64,000 nucleotides of DNA from NCBI GenBank assembly GCA_964614185.1, contig CAZTKJ010000004.1:52560-116559 (forward strand), read 5' to 3'. The translations under genes and the position numbers were made by a program. This DNA comes from Suilimivivens sp964614185. Its GTDB lineage: Bacteria > Bacillota > Clostridia > Lachnospirales > Lachnospiraceae. How positions within the stretch are numbered: position 1 is the first letter of the stretch; each line of letters begins with the position of its first letter. The notes beneath the pieces are model-generated. The model was not told the DNA's origin, ran no database searches, and saw only the letters and a program-made list of their open reading frames with translations. This document shows, one piece after another, positions 16,617 through 26,185 of this stretch.

Positions 16617-17231
16617 TCAAAAAATTCTGAAAACACCGAATACTTTTCCTAAAATTTGACAATCATTGACTATGATCGGATCCATTGTATCATTTTCAGG
16701 CTGAAGTCTGATATGGCCGTCTTCTTTATAATAAGTTTTAACAGTGGCTGAATCATCTATTAAAGCAACGATGATCTCTCCATTCTTAGCTGTATTGCAG
16801 GAATTGATAAAAATTTTATCACCATTAAAAATACCGGCATTGATCATGGAATCACCCTTTACATTCAGGATAAATGATTCTCCCTGAGGAACAACTTCAG
16901 CAGGCACAGGAAAATAATTTTCAATATTTTCTTCAGCTAAAATAGGCTGTCCGGCGGCAACCTGACCAATAATTGGAAGACTGATCATTTCCGTGCGGAC
17001 CATCTGGAAATTGTCATCACAGATTTCTATTGCACGGGGTTTGGTTGGGTCCCTTCTGATATAACCATTCTTTTCCAGCGTTTCGAGATGAGAGTGGACA
17101 GAAGATGTGGATTTCAGGTGAACAGCTTCACAGATCTCACGAACGGCCGGCGGATATCCTCTTTTCAAAATTTCTTCTTTAATATAATCCAATATTTCCT
17201 GCTGCTTTGCAGTAATTTTACCACGTGCCAT
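16617..17231 (-). CDS. lexA: SOS repressor LexA
   Basis: LexA represses SOS genes and cleaves itself when activated by RecA. The 204-residue protein has an N-terminal winged helix (GYPPAVREICEAVHLKSTSSVHSHLETLEKNGYIRR, about 25-60) and an S24 peptidase domain with the cleavage bond Ala93-Gly94 in QVAAGQP, catalytic Ser128 in GDSM and Lys165 in TVKTYY. I chose the ATG at 17231 behind GGGAGG. It faces the LysM gene across a 194-bp region with three SOS boxes, and it probably regulates its neighbour. Confidence 0.96.
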   Translation of the reverse strand: MARGKITAKQQEILDYIKEEILKRGYPPAVREICEAVHLKSTSSVHSHLETLEKNGYIRRDPTKPRAIEICDDNFQMVRTEMISLPIIGQVAAGQPILAEENIENYFPVPAEVVPQGESFILNVKGDSMINAGIFNGDKIFINSCNTAKNGEIIVALIDDSATVKTYYKEDGHIRLQPENDTMDPIIVNDCQILGKVFGVFRIF

Positions 17232-17265
17232 AAAAATCCTCCCTTTCAAAATATGTCTTAAACAG

Positions 17266-17294
17266 AGTATAACATATTAAATTGCAAAAAGCAA
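17266..17294 (-). promoter_or_regulatory. Promoter of lexA
   Basis: On the minus strand TTGCTT (17289-17294) and TATACT (17266-17271) are separated by 17 bases. A degenerate LexA-like palindrome (GAAC on the minus strand, second half altered) lies just upstream at 17306-17317. Confidence 0.6.
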
Positions 17295-17337
17295 ACATAT
17301 ATTCCAAATATTTGTTCGAATTTTTTCTGAAAAAGTA

Positions 17338-17366
17338 TTGACAACAGAATACACGTTCGATATAAT
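17338..17366 (+). promoter_or_regulatory. Consensus promoter of the SOS division-inhibitor gene
   Basis: TTGACA (17338-17343) and TATAAT (17361-17366) with a 17-base spacer form a perfect consensus promoter. A LexA-box-like palindrome fills most of the spacer. This is what one expects of a strong promoter held off by a repressor. Confidence 0.85.
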
Positions 17367-17403
17367 AATCCTTGTAAAGAACATTAGTTCGCAACGTACG
17401 TTC
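17347..17403 (+). promoter_or_regulatory. Three LexA operator candidates
   Basis: The Firmicute SOS box core is GAACNNNNGTTC. GAACATTAGTTC at 17379-17390 matches exactly. GAATACACGTTC at 17347-17358 and CAACGTACGTTC at 17392-17403 each differ at one base. The first lies between -35 and -10, the second just after the expected transcription start, the third in the leader. LexA bound here would block the rightward promoter. Confidence 0.8.
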
Positions 17404-17425
17404 TGGATTTAAGGAGGTATTTAAT

Positions 17426-17797
17426 ATGTATAATAATATCAGTGAACGCAGAATTAAGAATAATAGATTAAGAAGGAACCGCCAGATACGCAGAAATTTA
17501 TGCATGCTTATGATGACTGTGGTTTTGACTGCCGGTTTCTCAGTTATGTTTTTCAGTTTTAAAGCAAAGGCACAGTCAAGTGAGACATCCCTTTCTTACA
17601 AATACTATAAAAGCATTACCGTAGGCGGAGGAGATACTATTTGGGATTTTGCCCAGTTATATGCTGATACAGATTTTTATGACTCCTATGAGTGCTATAT
17701 TAAAGAAGTAATGGACATTAATCATTTAAAAGATGAACAGATTGTTTATGGACAGCATATCATTATTCCTTATTACAGCAATGAATTCAAAGGATAG
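17426..17797 (+). CDS. yneA: LysM-domain membrane protein, YneA-like SOS cell-division inhibitor
   Basis: In Bacillus, YneA is made during the SOS response and delays division. It is a small protein with one transmembrane segment and an extracellular LysM domain, encoded divergently from lexA. This 123-residue protein matches: a very basic N-terminus (RRNRQIRR), a hydrophobic segment at about 25-45, then a LysM-like region at about 61-117 (VGGGDTIWDFAQLY ... HLKDEQIVYGQHIIIPYY). It has the same divergent position and an SOS-box promoter. The ATG follows AAGGAGG. The name is inferred from architecture and context, since such proteins diverge quickly. Confidence 0.8.
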   Translation: MYNNISERRIKNNRLRRNRQIRRNLCMLMMTVVLTAGFSVMFFSFKAKAQSSETSLSYKYYKSITVGGGDTIWDFAQLYADTDFYDSYECYIKEVMDINHLKDEQIVYGQHIIIPYYSNEFKG

Positions 17798-17827
17798 TTC
17801 TATAAATTGTTTAAAGGCCCATTTAAG

Positions 17828-18880
17828 CTATTTTTCCCGTAAGTGCACAGCTTTAGCCGCCTGCCGGCGTCTGCTGTCTTCCTGGGCCGCGTAATGCTTT
17901 CTGGTGGTATTAACATCTTTGTGTCCCAGAACGTCAGCAACCAAATAGATATCACCGGTTTCCTGATATAGTGATGTACCATAGGTACTTCTTAGCTTAT
18001 GGGGAGTTATTTTTTTCAGGCTGGTAACAGTAGCAGCATATTTTTTTACCAGGTTTTCTACGGCACGGACAGTAATCCGTCTGTTCTGAAGAGAAAGAAA
18101 TAATGCATTCTCATGTCCTTCTAAAGGAATAGTATGATGCCTTTTTTCCAGATAATCGTGAAGTGCATCAGCTACTTCATCCCCAAAATATACAACAGTT
18201 TCATAGCCTCCCTTTCGGCGGATCTTAATGCCATTGTTCTTAAAATCCACATCATTTATATCAAGACCTACACACTCCGAAACACGTATCCCTGTACCCA
18301 GCAGAAGAGTAAGCAGAGCAATATCCCTGATTTTTGTTTTGTCATGATACTTCTGCTGGCTTTTCGTAAGACTGGTTCCATCTTCCACCTGATCAAGAAG
18401 AATAGCAACTTCATCTGCATCAAGACGGACAATTTCTTTTTCATGCTGCTTAGGTAAGGGTACCAGAGCAGCGGGATTGGTCTTTATAAGCTCAGAGCAG
18501 AAATAATAATTATAAAAGCTTTTAAGAGCTGATAATTTTCTCTTTTTCCCCCGTTCATTATTCATATATTCTTTGCCGTCTTTTTCATATAATGAGATAT
18601 AATCCATATATTCCTCAATATCTTCACGTGTAACCTGATCAAGCAGCGATAAAGGAAAGTCATGAATTTCCATTTTAGAACAAATACTGTTGTGAGAATG
18701 CATGAATTCAAAAAAGACCCTTAAGTCATATGCATATGCCAGTCTTGTTCTGGAAGAGGTATATTCCTGTATTCCTCTGAAGAATTGTTTGCAAAAAGGT
18801 GGAAGAGTAGTGAGAACTTCCCGCATGCGCATCGTATTGATATTATTTTGTTCATCATGATAATTTTTACTGTTTTCCAT
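17828..18880 (-). CDS. Tyrosine recombinase (XerC/XerD-type integrase)
   Basis: The 350-residue protein has an N-terminal SAM-like core-binding domain (FFRGIQEYTSSRTRLAYAYDLRVFF, about 30-130) and a catalytic domain with the full residue set: Arg in LLGTGIRVSECVGL, Lys in RRKGGYETVVYF, HKLR in ITPHKLRSTYGT, His in VLGHKDVNTT and the nucleophile Tyr in TRKHYA. It should cut and rejoin DNA through a 3'-phosphotyrosine. I chose the ATG at 18880, behind GAGGTGG. There are no phage genes nearby, so it is more likely a housekeeping or family-specific recombinase than part of a mobile element. The target is unknown. Confidence 0.85.
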   Translation of the reverse strand: MENSKNYHDEQNNINTMRMREVLTTLPPFCKQFFRGIQEYTSSRTRLAYAYDLRVFFEFMHSHNSICSKMEIHDFPLSLLDQVTREDIEEYMDYISLYEKDGKEYMNNERGKKRKLSALKSFYNYYFCSELIKTNPAALVPLPKQHEKEIVRLDADEVAILLDQVEDGTSLTKSQQKYHDKTKIRDIALLTLLLGTGIRVSECVGLDINDVDFKNNGIKIRRKGGYETVVYFGDEVADALHDYLEKRHHTIPLEGHENALFLSLQNRRITVRAVENLVKKYAATVTSLKKITPHKLRSTYGTSLYQETGDIYLVADVLGHKDVNTTRKHYAAQEDSRRRQAAKAVHLREK

Positions 18881-18916
18881 TTGTTCCACCTCGGTTAAGA
18901 TTTCTTTTATTCTAAC

Positions 18917-18951
18917 ATATTTCGTAAATAATCCATAGTATATTTCGTAAA
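18917..18951. repeat. Pair of 12-bp direct repeats in a divergent promoter region
   Basis: ATATTTCGTAAA occurs at 18917-18928 and again at 18940-18951, 23 bases apart, between the divergent recombinase and AI-2E permease genes. Same-face spacing near two helical turns suggests a possible operator. This is inference from spacing only. Confidence 0.5.
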
Positions 18952-18955
18952 AGAA

Positions 18956-18964
18956 TGCTATACT
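18956..18964 (+). promoter_or_regulatory. Extended -10 promoter of the AI-2E permease gene
   Basis: TGCTATACT matches the extended -10 element TGnTATAAT at one mismatch. No good -35 is seen at the right spacing. The repeats at 18917-18951 lie immediately upstream, where an activator or repressor would bind. Confidence 0.5.
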
Positions 18965-19011
18965 TAAACTATATGATTCAATTTACAATTCTTTAAGGCT
19001 GGGTGATATTT

Positions 19012-20340
19012 ATGAAGTTTAATATTGATAAAAAGCATATAAGCTTTGGGATCACAGCATTTTTAGTGATAGCAGCATCTATCTGCTTTTATTATCTGAT
19101 TTTCCACGGTGACCGCTTCTTGGCAAAACTGAATGCATTGATCATTATTGCCAATCCCATATTATATGGCATTATTTTTGCTTATTTAATGACGCCTATT
19201 GTCAATTTTCTGGAAAGCAGATTTCTGATTTCCTTATTTACCAGAACATCTGAAATAACTGTTAAAAAGAAAAAATATATGCGTATAATCTCTTTGTGTA
19301 TAACGATTGTTCTTGTAGTTCTTGTTATATATGGCTTTTTTTCTACGCTTATTCCGGATTTAATAACCAGTATTGAGAAAATTTCTTTTCAATTTTCAAA
19401 TTATGTTCAAAATCTGACACATTTTATAGAAAAATATCTGGAGACCAATCCTGACATAGAAAAATTTGTTATGCAGATTATCGGAACCTATTCCGAAAAT
19501 ATCAGCAATTATCTGAATGACAGGATCCCTCAAATGGAATCCATATTAAAAACAATGTCTTTAAGCCTGATCAGTGTCGTAAAAGTGTTGTGGAATCTTA
19601 TCATTGGTCTTATAATATCCATTTATGTGTTGTTCAACAAAGAAACTTTTGCAGGACAATTCAAAAAAATATTATATGCCGTATTTTCTCAAAAACATGC
19701 TAACAGCCTGATTCAAAATCTGCGCTTTACAAGCAATACCTTTTTGGGCTTCTTAAGCGGAAAAATTGTGGATTCATTTATTATTGGTATTTTATGTTTT
19801 GTAGGTACCTCTTTTCTGAAAATGCCATATGCATTATTGATCAGCGTTATCGTAGGAGTTACCAATATTATTCCTTTTTTTGGTCCCTATATCGGCGCCA
19901 TTCCCAGCGCCATTTTAGTGTTGATGATCAATCCTATAAAATGCCTGTATTTCATTATTTTTATTTTGATTCTTCAGCAATTGGACGGTAATGTGATCGG
20001 TCCTAAGATTTTGGGTCAGTCTACCGGATTGACAGGCTTCTGGGTTATTTTTTCCATTACAATATTTGGCGGAGTATTCGGTGTTGTGGGGATGATCATC
20101 GGTGTTCCTTTCTTTGCTGTTGTATATGCAATGATAAGGCGTATGATAGAAAGTTTTCTTGCCAAAAAAGAATTGCCGGTGTCCACCCGCGATTATATTG
20201 ATCTGGATTATATTGATGACAATAAGATGATTTCCAAAGATTTAACCACAAAGAAGAAAATTTTTCATCTTCCTGAGATATTGCGGAAAAAACATAATAC
20301 CGTCATCCACAATGATTCCACAAATAAAAAAGAAGAGTAG
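19012..20340 (+). CDS. AI-2E family transporter (DUF20 permease)
   Basis: This 442-residue integral membrane protein has the AI-2E/PerM architecture: N-terminal spans (ISFGITAFLVIAASICFYYLI; LIIIANPILYGIIFAYLMTPIV), a loop with amphipathic helices (residues about 110-200) and a C-terminal bundle containing the conserved GVTNIIPFFGPYIGAIPS and LQQLDGNVIGPKILG. Family members include the E. coli AI-2 exporter and Na+/H+ antiporter-like proteins, so the substrate cannot be read from sequence. The ATG at 19012 is chosen over an in-frame GTG at 19003. It may be transcribed with dtd, 39 bases downstream. Confidence 0.88.
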   Translation: MKFNIDKKHISFGITAFLVIAASICFYYLIFHGDRFLAKLNALIIIANPILYGIIFAYLMTPIVNFLESRFLISLFTRTSEITVKKKKYMRIISLCITIVLVVLVIYGFFSTLIPDLITSIEKISFQFSNYVQNLTHFIEKYLETNPDIEKFVMQIIGTYSENISNYLNDRIPQMESILKTMSLSLISVVKVLWNLIIGLIISIYVLFNKETFAGQFKKILYAVFSQKHANSLIQNLRFTSNTFLGFLSGKIVDSFIIGILCFVGTSFLKMPYALLISVIVGVTNIIPFFGPYIGAIPSAILVLMINPIKCLYFIIFILILQQLDGNVIGPKILGQSTGLTGFWVIFSITIFGGVFGVVGMIIGVPFFAVVYAMIRRMIESFLAKKELPVSTRDYIDLDYIDDNKMISKDLTTKKKIFHLPEILRKKHNTVIHNDSTNKKEE

Positions 20341-20379
20341 TGGTCATATTTATATGAGGGAAAGGATAGACAAAGCTTT

Positions 20380-20838
20380 ATGAAATTTGTAATACAAAGG
20401 GTACAGGAAGCAAATGTCAGCGTAAATCATGAAATTGTGGGCAAAATTAATCAGGGATATGTTGTTTTAGTAGGCATCAGCAATACAGATACAAAAGAAA
20501 TTGCTGACAAGATGGTAAATAAATTGATTCATTTACGGATTTTTCAGGATCAACAAGGCAAAACAAATCTGGATATTAAAAATGTCAACGGCGAATTGTT
20601 AATTATTTCACAATTTACATTATATGCAGATTGCAGGCACGGAAATCGTCCTTCCTTTATAAATGCAGGAAATCCTGAGGCTGCTAATGAATTGTATGAA
20701 TATATTATAAGTAAATGCCGGGAAGAAATTCCATGTGTTGAACATGGCATATTTGGAGCTGAAATGATGGTTTCTCTTAAAAATGACGGACCTTTTACCA
20801 TTATTTTAGATTCCGGAGAAATAATTAAGGAGCATTAA
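20380..20838 (+). CDS. dtd: D-aminoacyl-tRNA deacylase
   Basis: Dtd hydrolyses D-amino acids, and mischarged glycine, from tRNA. The 152-residue protein is of the usual size and has the two active-site motifs: SQFTLYADCRHGNRPSF, and NDGPFTIILDS, where the family normally has GPVT. The cis-Pro of the GP motif is kept. A Shine-Dalgarno-like AAAGGA lies about 14 bases upstream of the ATG. It commonly sits next to relA in other Firmicutes, but not here. Confidence 0.94.
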   Translation: MKFVIQRVQEANVSVNHEIVGKINQGYVVLVGISNTDTKEIADKMVNKLIHLRIFQDQQGKTNLDIKNVNGELLIISQFTLYADCRHGNRPSFINAGNPEAANELYEYIISKCREEIPCVEHGIFGAEMMVSLKNDGPFTIILDSGEIIKEH

Positions 20839-20839
20839 T

Positions 20840-21088
20840 ATGAAGCTGTTCATTGGACTGGTCATTGCGTTTTTAATATTGATTTATGTATATACCTTTA
20901 TCAAACTCCGCAAAAAACGCAAAAAAGACATCGATAATATGGTTGTTGATCATTATCGTAAACAATATCTGCAAAGAAAAAAACAATCTGAATCTGCAAA
21001 TTATAATAATTCAAATTATCAAACATATATTACTAAATATAACAGTCAGGTGGATTATATTGAGAAAGACCAATTAAACACCCGTTAA
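20840..21088 (+). CDS. Small membrane-anchored protein of unknown function
   Basis: The 82-residue product has one N-terminal transmembrane segment (LFIGLVIAFLILIYVYTFI, about 3-21), a strongly basic stretch (KLRKKRKKD) and a hydrophilic tail rich in Asn, Tyr, Gln and Lys. The charge placement predicts the tail in the cytoplasm. The ATG starts one base after the dtd stop, behind AAGGAG inside dtd, so it is translationally coupled to dtd. I do not recognise the family. Confidence 0.65.
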   Translation: MKLFIGLVIAFLILIYVYTFIKLRKKRKKDIDNMVVDHYRKQYLQRKKQSESANYNNSNYQTYITKYNSQVDYIEKDQLNTR

Positions 21089-21135
21089 TTTAATAAATAT
21101 TGCAACCAATAATCCACAAAATAATAAAAATTATT

Positions 21136-21213
21136 CAAGTTTAACGAATTAGTTAGCGGACGGAATGGATACATTGATCTGTCCAAAAAAGAGCTAACTA
21201 TTCGTTAAACTTG
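21136..21213. repeat. Long imperfect inverted repeat between convergent genes
   Basis: The arms 21136-21157 and 21193-21213 are complementary over 21 bp with a single bulged base, separated by a 35-base loop with its own short GGAC/GTCC pairing. On the minus strand the stem is followed by AATAATTTTTATTATTTT, so it may end transcription of the PstS-like gene. On the + strand the tail is less T-rich. The arms are AT-rich and unusually long for a terminator; a small inverted-repeat element is the alternative. Confidence 0.6.
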
Positions 21214-21235
21214 TGTTTTGCGAATAGTTTCGTTT

Positions 21236-22801
21236 CTAATAATCACTACTCTCCAAGGAAACATATCCTGTATCAGATATAATTTTTTGTCCTTGTCTGC
21301 CGGTCATCCATTGTAAGAAAGGCTGGATATATTCATTGGAATTATCAGCACAGGTAATGGCATAAAGCTCTGTAGTCAGTGGATAAGCACCTGAGTTTAT
21401 ATTAGCTTCATCAGGATAAATGCCGTCTACAGAAAGAAATTTAATATCCATAGATGATTCCTCTTCATTAAAAACCATAATAGATGCATAATAACGGAAA
21501 GAATATCCAAGGGATGAGGCATTATTCTGATATTCTGCAACGCCCCTGATTGTATCTGCCATAGCGGAAGTATATTCTGCTTCCAAAGGTTTTCTTAGCG
21601 GTATATCTCCCATAAAATATTCCATCATTGTCTGGGAACCTGAATTAGCCGGACGTTGGAATGCAAGTATTCTTTTATTTTCTCCGCCTACAGCATGCCA
21701 ATTATTGATTTTTCCTGAATAAATATCGCGGATCTGCTCCGCAGTCAATGAATCAATGGGATTCTCATCGCTTACAAAGAATACAAATCCTTCTTTGCCT
21801 ATGGGTGTTAGAATAAGTTCCTTTCCGGCGTCCTTAGCCATATCTATTTGCTCTTTAGAAGGTCTGGCACCGAAAAAAATGTCTACTTCTCCTGTAAGAA
21901 GGCTTTCATATGCCTGTATGGTATTGGTAAATCTTACCGGCATGACCGGATTTTCATGGGTCTTCTTATACTCCTTATCCTTTGCATTTTTCTGCAGAAT
22001 ATCTATATCCTGATAACAGGCAGCGGCAAATGCCGAGTAAATGGGATAGGCCGCTTCTGCCCCATCCAGAATAGGCATTTTGTCCGGATCGGTTATAACA
22101 AAATCGGATTCTTCGTTCAATCCGGCAAGAATATTTTCTTCGTTTTCCACATAATATGGTGACAGATCAATACTGGACAGACCGTGTTCATAGCGGAATC
22201 CATAAGAAACTCTTCCATCTTTCAGAATATTGATTCTTTGATAATATAATACAAATTCACTCAGCAGATAAACAGACAGAACGCATAATACGATGATTCC
22301 GGTTTTCTTTTTATTTATTTTTTGGTATACAGTTTTACTTTTTCTGGCAGCCAGGCGCTCTCCTGCTATAAATCCGGCTGCTATAGACAGATAATATAAC
22401 ATATTTAGAAATAGCAAATAATGCCAGTTATATTCTGCAAAAAAGCCTCCATACCAGTTAAATGACAAAAAGAAATAAACAACACCAGAAAATTCTGATA
22501 TAAATCCAAAAAAATTGAAAAGAGCTGCAAGCATTATCTGGTAAGCCAGAGACATAAGAACAGGACCATAAACCCTTTCTATGGAATCCGGTTTTTTTAC
22601 CTTTGGAGAGGATAACATAAAATAAGTATAAACAAATGTTAATATACATGAAAGTAATGGCGATGCAAACCACAATAAATCGGGGAACCAAAAACCTAAA
22701 ATGATACTGAGCATTGGGGATAACAACAAAATACATATTGTTGTAAGCTCAAAATAGCCCTCAAATATTTGAGTTTCATTTTCCTGTATGTTTTGTTCCA
22801 T
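21236..22801 (-). CDS. Polytopic membrane protein with C-terminal PstS-like domain
   Basis: The 521-residue protein has about six hydrophobic segments in residues 18-190 and then an extracytoplasmic-type domain (about 215-521) resembling PstS/PBP-like binding proteins: FTNTIQAYESLLTGEVDIFFGARPS, LTPIGKEGFVFFVSDENPIDSLTAEQIRDIYSGKINNWHAVGG, FQRPANSGSQTMMEYFM, and INSGAYPLTTELYAI. The signature NSGSQ and SGKINNW segments are those used for oxyanion binding in PstS. No pst permease or ATPase genes are near, so it may sense or capture ligand rather than serve an ABC transporter. The ATG follows AAAGGAGCAGG. Confidence 0.75.
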   Translation of the reverse strand: MEQNIQENETQIFEGYFELTTICILLLSPMLSIILGFWFPDLLWFASPLLSCILTFVYTYFMLSSPKVKKPDSIERVYGPVLMSLAYQIMLAALFNFFGFISEFSGVVYFFLSFNWYGGFFAEYNWHYLLFLNMLYYLSIAAGFIAGERLAARKSKTVYQKINKKKTGIIVLCVLSVYLLSEFVLYYQRINILKDGRVSYGFRYEHGLSSIDLSPYYVENEENILAGLNEESDFVITDPDKMPILDGAEAAYPIYSAFAAACYQDIDILQKNAKDKEYKKTHENPVMPVRFTNTIQAYESLLTGEVDIFFGARPSKEQIDMAKDAGKELILTPIGKEGFVFFVSDENPIDSLTAEQIRDIYSGKINNWHAVGGENKRILAFQRPANSGSQTMMEYFMGDIPLRKPLEAEYTSAMADTIRGVAEYQNNASSLGYSFRYYASIMVFNEEESSMDIKFLSVDGIYPDEANINSGAYPLTTELYAITCADNSNEYIQPFLQWMTGRQGQKIISDTGYVSLESSDY

Positions 22802-22826
22802 TAATTTCCTGCTCCTTTGTATTAAT

Positions 22827-22870
22827 TAAAATAACCGTCCTGGCTTAAAAAAATAAAGTCAAGACGGTTA
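22827..22870 (-). terminator. Intrinsic terminator after the cytidylate-kinase-like gene
   Basis: On the minus strand an imperfect 15-bp stem (22832-22846 with 22856-22870, outer 8 bp perfect) is followed by TTTTAATTAA. It ends about 15 bases after the stop of the upstream gene. Confidence 0.7.
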
Positions 22871-22884
22871 AATGACACTTAAAA

Positions 22885-23511
22885 TCAGCTGTTTTTTGCT
22901 TCAAAATCTTCTATATACTGGGTAAGAAGCTTTACAGTACCGTCAACACCTAAAATACTGCTGTTGATGCACAAATCATAGCTGTCTGCCCTGCCCCATT
23001 TCTTAGAGGAATAATAGTTATAATAGCTTTGTCTCTGTTTATCTTTTTTGATACACATATCCTTTGCTTTACCTGCATCAAGATTGTACTTTTGCATAAT
23101 GCGTTTCGTTTTACATTCTTCATTGCCATATATGAAAATATGAACACAGTTTTTGAGGTCATTTAAGGCATAGTCAGCACACCGTCCTACAATAATGCAG
23201 GGACCTTCACTGGCAATTTTTTTAATGGTATCAAACTGAGCCAGAAAAACTTTATGACTGATAGGCATATCTACAAAGTGTGATGCATTATAACCAAAGG
23301 AATAGGTATCCATAACCAGATTATATAAGAAGGAACTGGTGGGACGTTCATCATGATTTTCAAGCATTTCCTCACAGAATCCACTTTCCTTCGCTGCTCT
23401 GGAAAGAAGCTCTTTATCATAACATGTAATACCGAAATATTCTGCAACCTTCTCTCCTATCTCACGCCCTGCTGAACCAAATTGTCTTCCGATGGTAATG
23501 ACTGTATTCAT
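22885..23511 (-). CDS. Cytidylate kinase-like family protein
   Basis: The 208-residue protein begins NTVITIGRQFGSAGREIGEKVAEYFG, a P-loop-like start typical of the cytidylate-kinase-like family (Pfam Cytidylate_kin2). ELLSRAAKESG, IIVGRCADYAL and KRIMQKYNLDAGKAKDMCIKKDKQR follow, the last being the Arg/Lys-rich lid region. The Walker A is GRQFGSAGRE rather than GxxxxGK[ST], as in this family. It probably binds ATP; whether it phosphorylates CMP is uncertain, because a true cmk usually exists elsewhere. The ATG at 23511 lies behind AGGAGGGG. Confidence 0.82.
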   Translation of the reverse strand: MNTVITIGRQFGSAGREIGEKVAEYFGITCYDKELLSRAAKESGFCEEMLENHDERPTSSFLYNLVMDTYSFGYNASHFVDMPISHKVFLAQFDTIKKIASEGPCIIVGRCADYALNDLKNCVHIFIYGNEECKTKRIMQKYNLDAGKAKDMCIKKDKQRQSYYNYYSSKKWGRADSYDLCINSSILGVDGTVKLLTQYIEDFEAKNS

Positions 23512-23550
23512 ATGCAACCCCTCCTATTATTAATGATTCATTATAAAAAC

Positions 23551-23579
23551 AGTATACTCTAAATTTACTGAAAATTCAA
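23551..23579 (-). promoter_or_regulatory. Promoter of the cytidylate-kinase-like gene
   Basis: On the minus strand TTGAAT (23574-23579) and TATACT (23551-23556) are spaced by 17 bases, about 40 bases upstream of the ATG. Confidence 0.7.
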
Positions 23580-23608
23580 TGTTTGTAAGATGGCTTATTC
23601 TTTGAAGC

Positions 23609-23637
23609 AAAAAAGACACTGGCAATCTGCCAGTGTC
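23609..23637 (-). terminator. Intrinsic terminator after cstA
   Basis: A perfect 10-bp stem (GACACTGGCA at 23615-23624, complement at 23628-23637) with a 3-base loop is followed on the minus strand by six T. Confidence 0.88.
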
Positions 23638-23657
23638 CCTTTATTGAACTATTATGA

Positions 23658-25367
<1,710 letters not shown>

Positions 25368-25463
25368 AACAATCCCTCCTAATTTAATAATTTTTTCTTA
25401 TGTTTTGAGCTTTTCTTATATAAAACAAATACCGAAGCATTTGCATATAAGCAATTAGTTGCT

Positions 25464-26063
25464 TTAGGGCAGTTCCTGTTTATAAGGACTGATACCCTTC
25501 TCTTCTATGATCTGCTTAAATCCGGGCTTTCCTTCGTCAACATCCCTAAAGACACCTTCAAAAATATCCTTTTTGGAGCGTCCATAAAAATTACTGTAAA
25601 ATTTCCGGTCCTCCATGGAAGCACATAAAATGGTTCCTCGTGAAAAGCCTCTGATATTGAACTTATATCCTTTTTCAAAACGATACCGTCTGATTCCATC
25701 CGCTATCTGTTTCGGAAGAGCCTTTTTAGATATAATAACTACATTTAAATAACTGGACATATGATTCGGTTCCGGCAGTTTTTCATTCTTACGAACCAGC
25801 ACCGGTTCCATATAATCACAGATAATGCTTTTGGCTTCTTCTATTGTTTCACCAGTACATTCCTCTGTCTCTAAAAACAGTATATGTTCATAACTTCTGG
25901 TAGACCACATATTAATTTCACGTACCAGGATATACTTCTCTATATATGAAAAAAAATATCCATATGCCGGATATTCTTTACCATTTATCACATAAGGCTG
26001 ATAAATGTCAAAGCTTCCAGAATAACGTAAAAGAAGCCGATCAAGGTATTCAGCCGTTTCCAT
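25464..26063 (-). CDS. Unknown soluble protein upstream of cstA
   Basis: The 199-residue protein has no signal peptide or membrane segment. It starts METAEYLDRLLLRYSGSFDIYQPYVINGKEYPAYGYFFS and later has SSYLNVVIISKKALPKQIADGIRRYRFEKGYKFNIRGFSRG. The mixed alpha/beta pattern gives no motif I know. I chose the ATG at 26063, which follows AAAGGAG by 8 bases; the longer frame begins at TTG inside that site. It has its own promoter and a long AT-rich leader and precedes cstA, so a shared regulation is possible. Confidence 0.65.
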   Translation of the reverse strand: METAEYLDRLLLRYSGSFDIYQPYVINGKEYPAYGYFFSYIEKYILVREINMWSTRSYEHILFLETEECTGETIEEAKSIICDYMEPVLVRKNEKLPEPNHMSSYLNVVIISKKALPKQIADGIRRYRFEKGYKFNIRGFSRGTILCASMEDRKFYSNFYGRSKKDIFEGVFRDVDEGKPGFKQIIEEKGISPYKQELP

Positions 26064-26185
26064 TCTATTACTCCTTTGCAAGATATCAAGTTTATCTTAA
26101 AAATAACAAGAAATGCCTTTTACAGATTTCCATCATTCATTTTTTATAAATATTAAGAAAAATTTAATTTTTATTAACTTTATTG

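Noticed and set aside
17218..17505. Minus-strand frame of 95 codons across the lexA-yneA control region
   Set aside because: It covers the promoters and SOS boxes and overlaps the start of lexA; the composition is that of random AT-rich DNA.
17828..18880. Prophage or integrative element marked by an integrase
   Set aside because: No phage, plasmid or transfer genes, no tRNA attachment site and no composition change around it.
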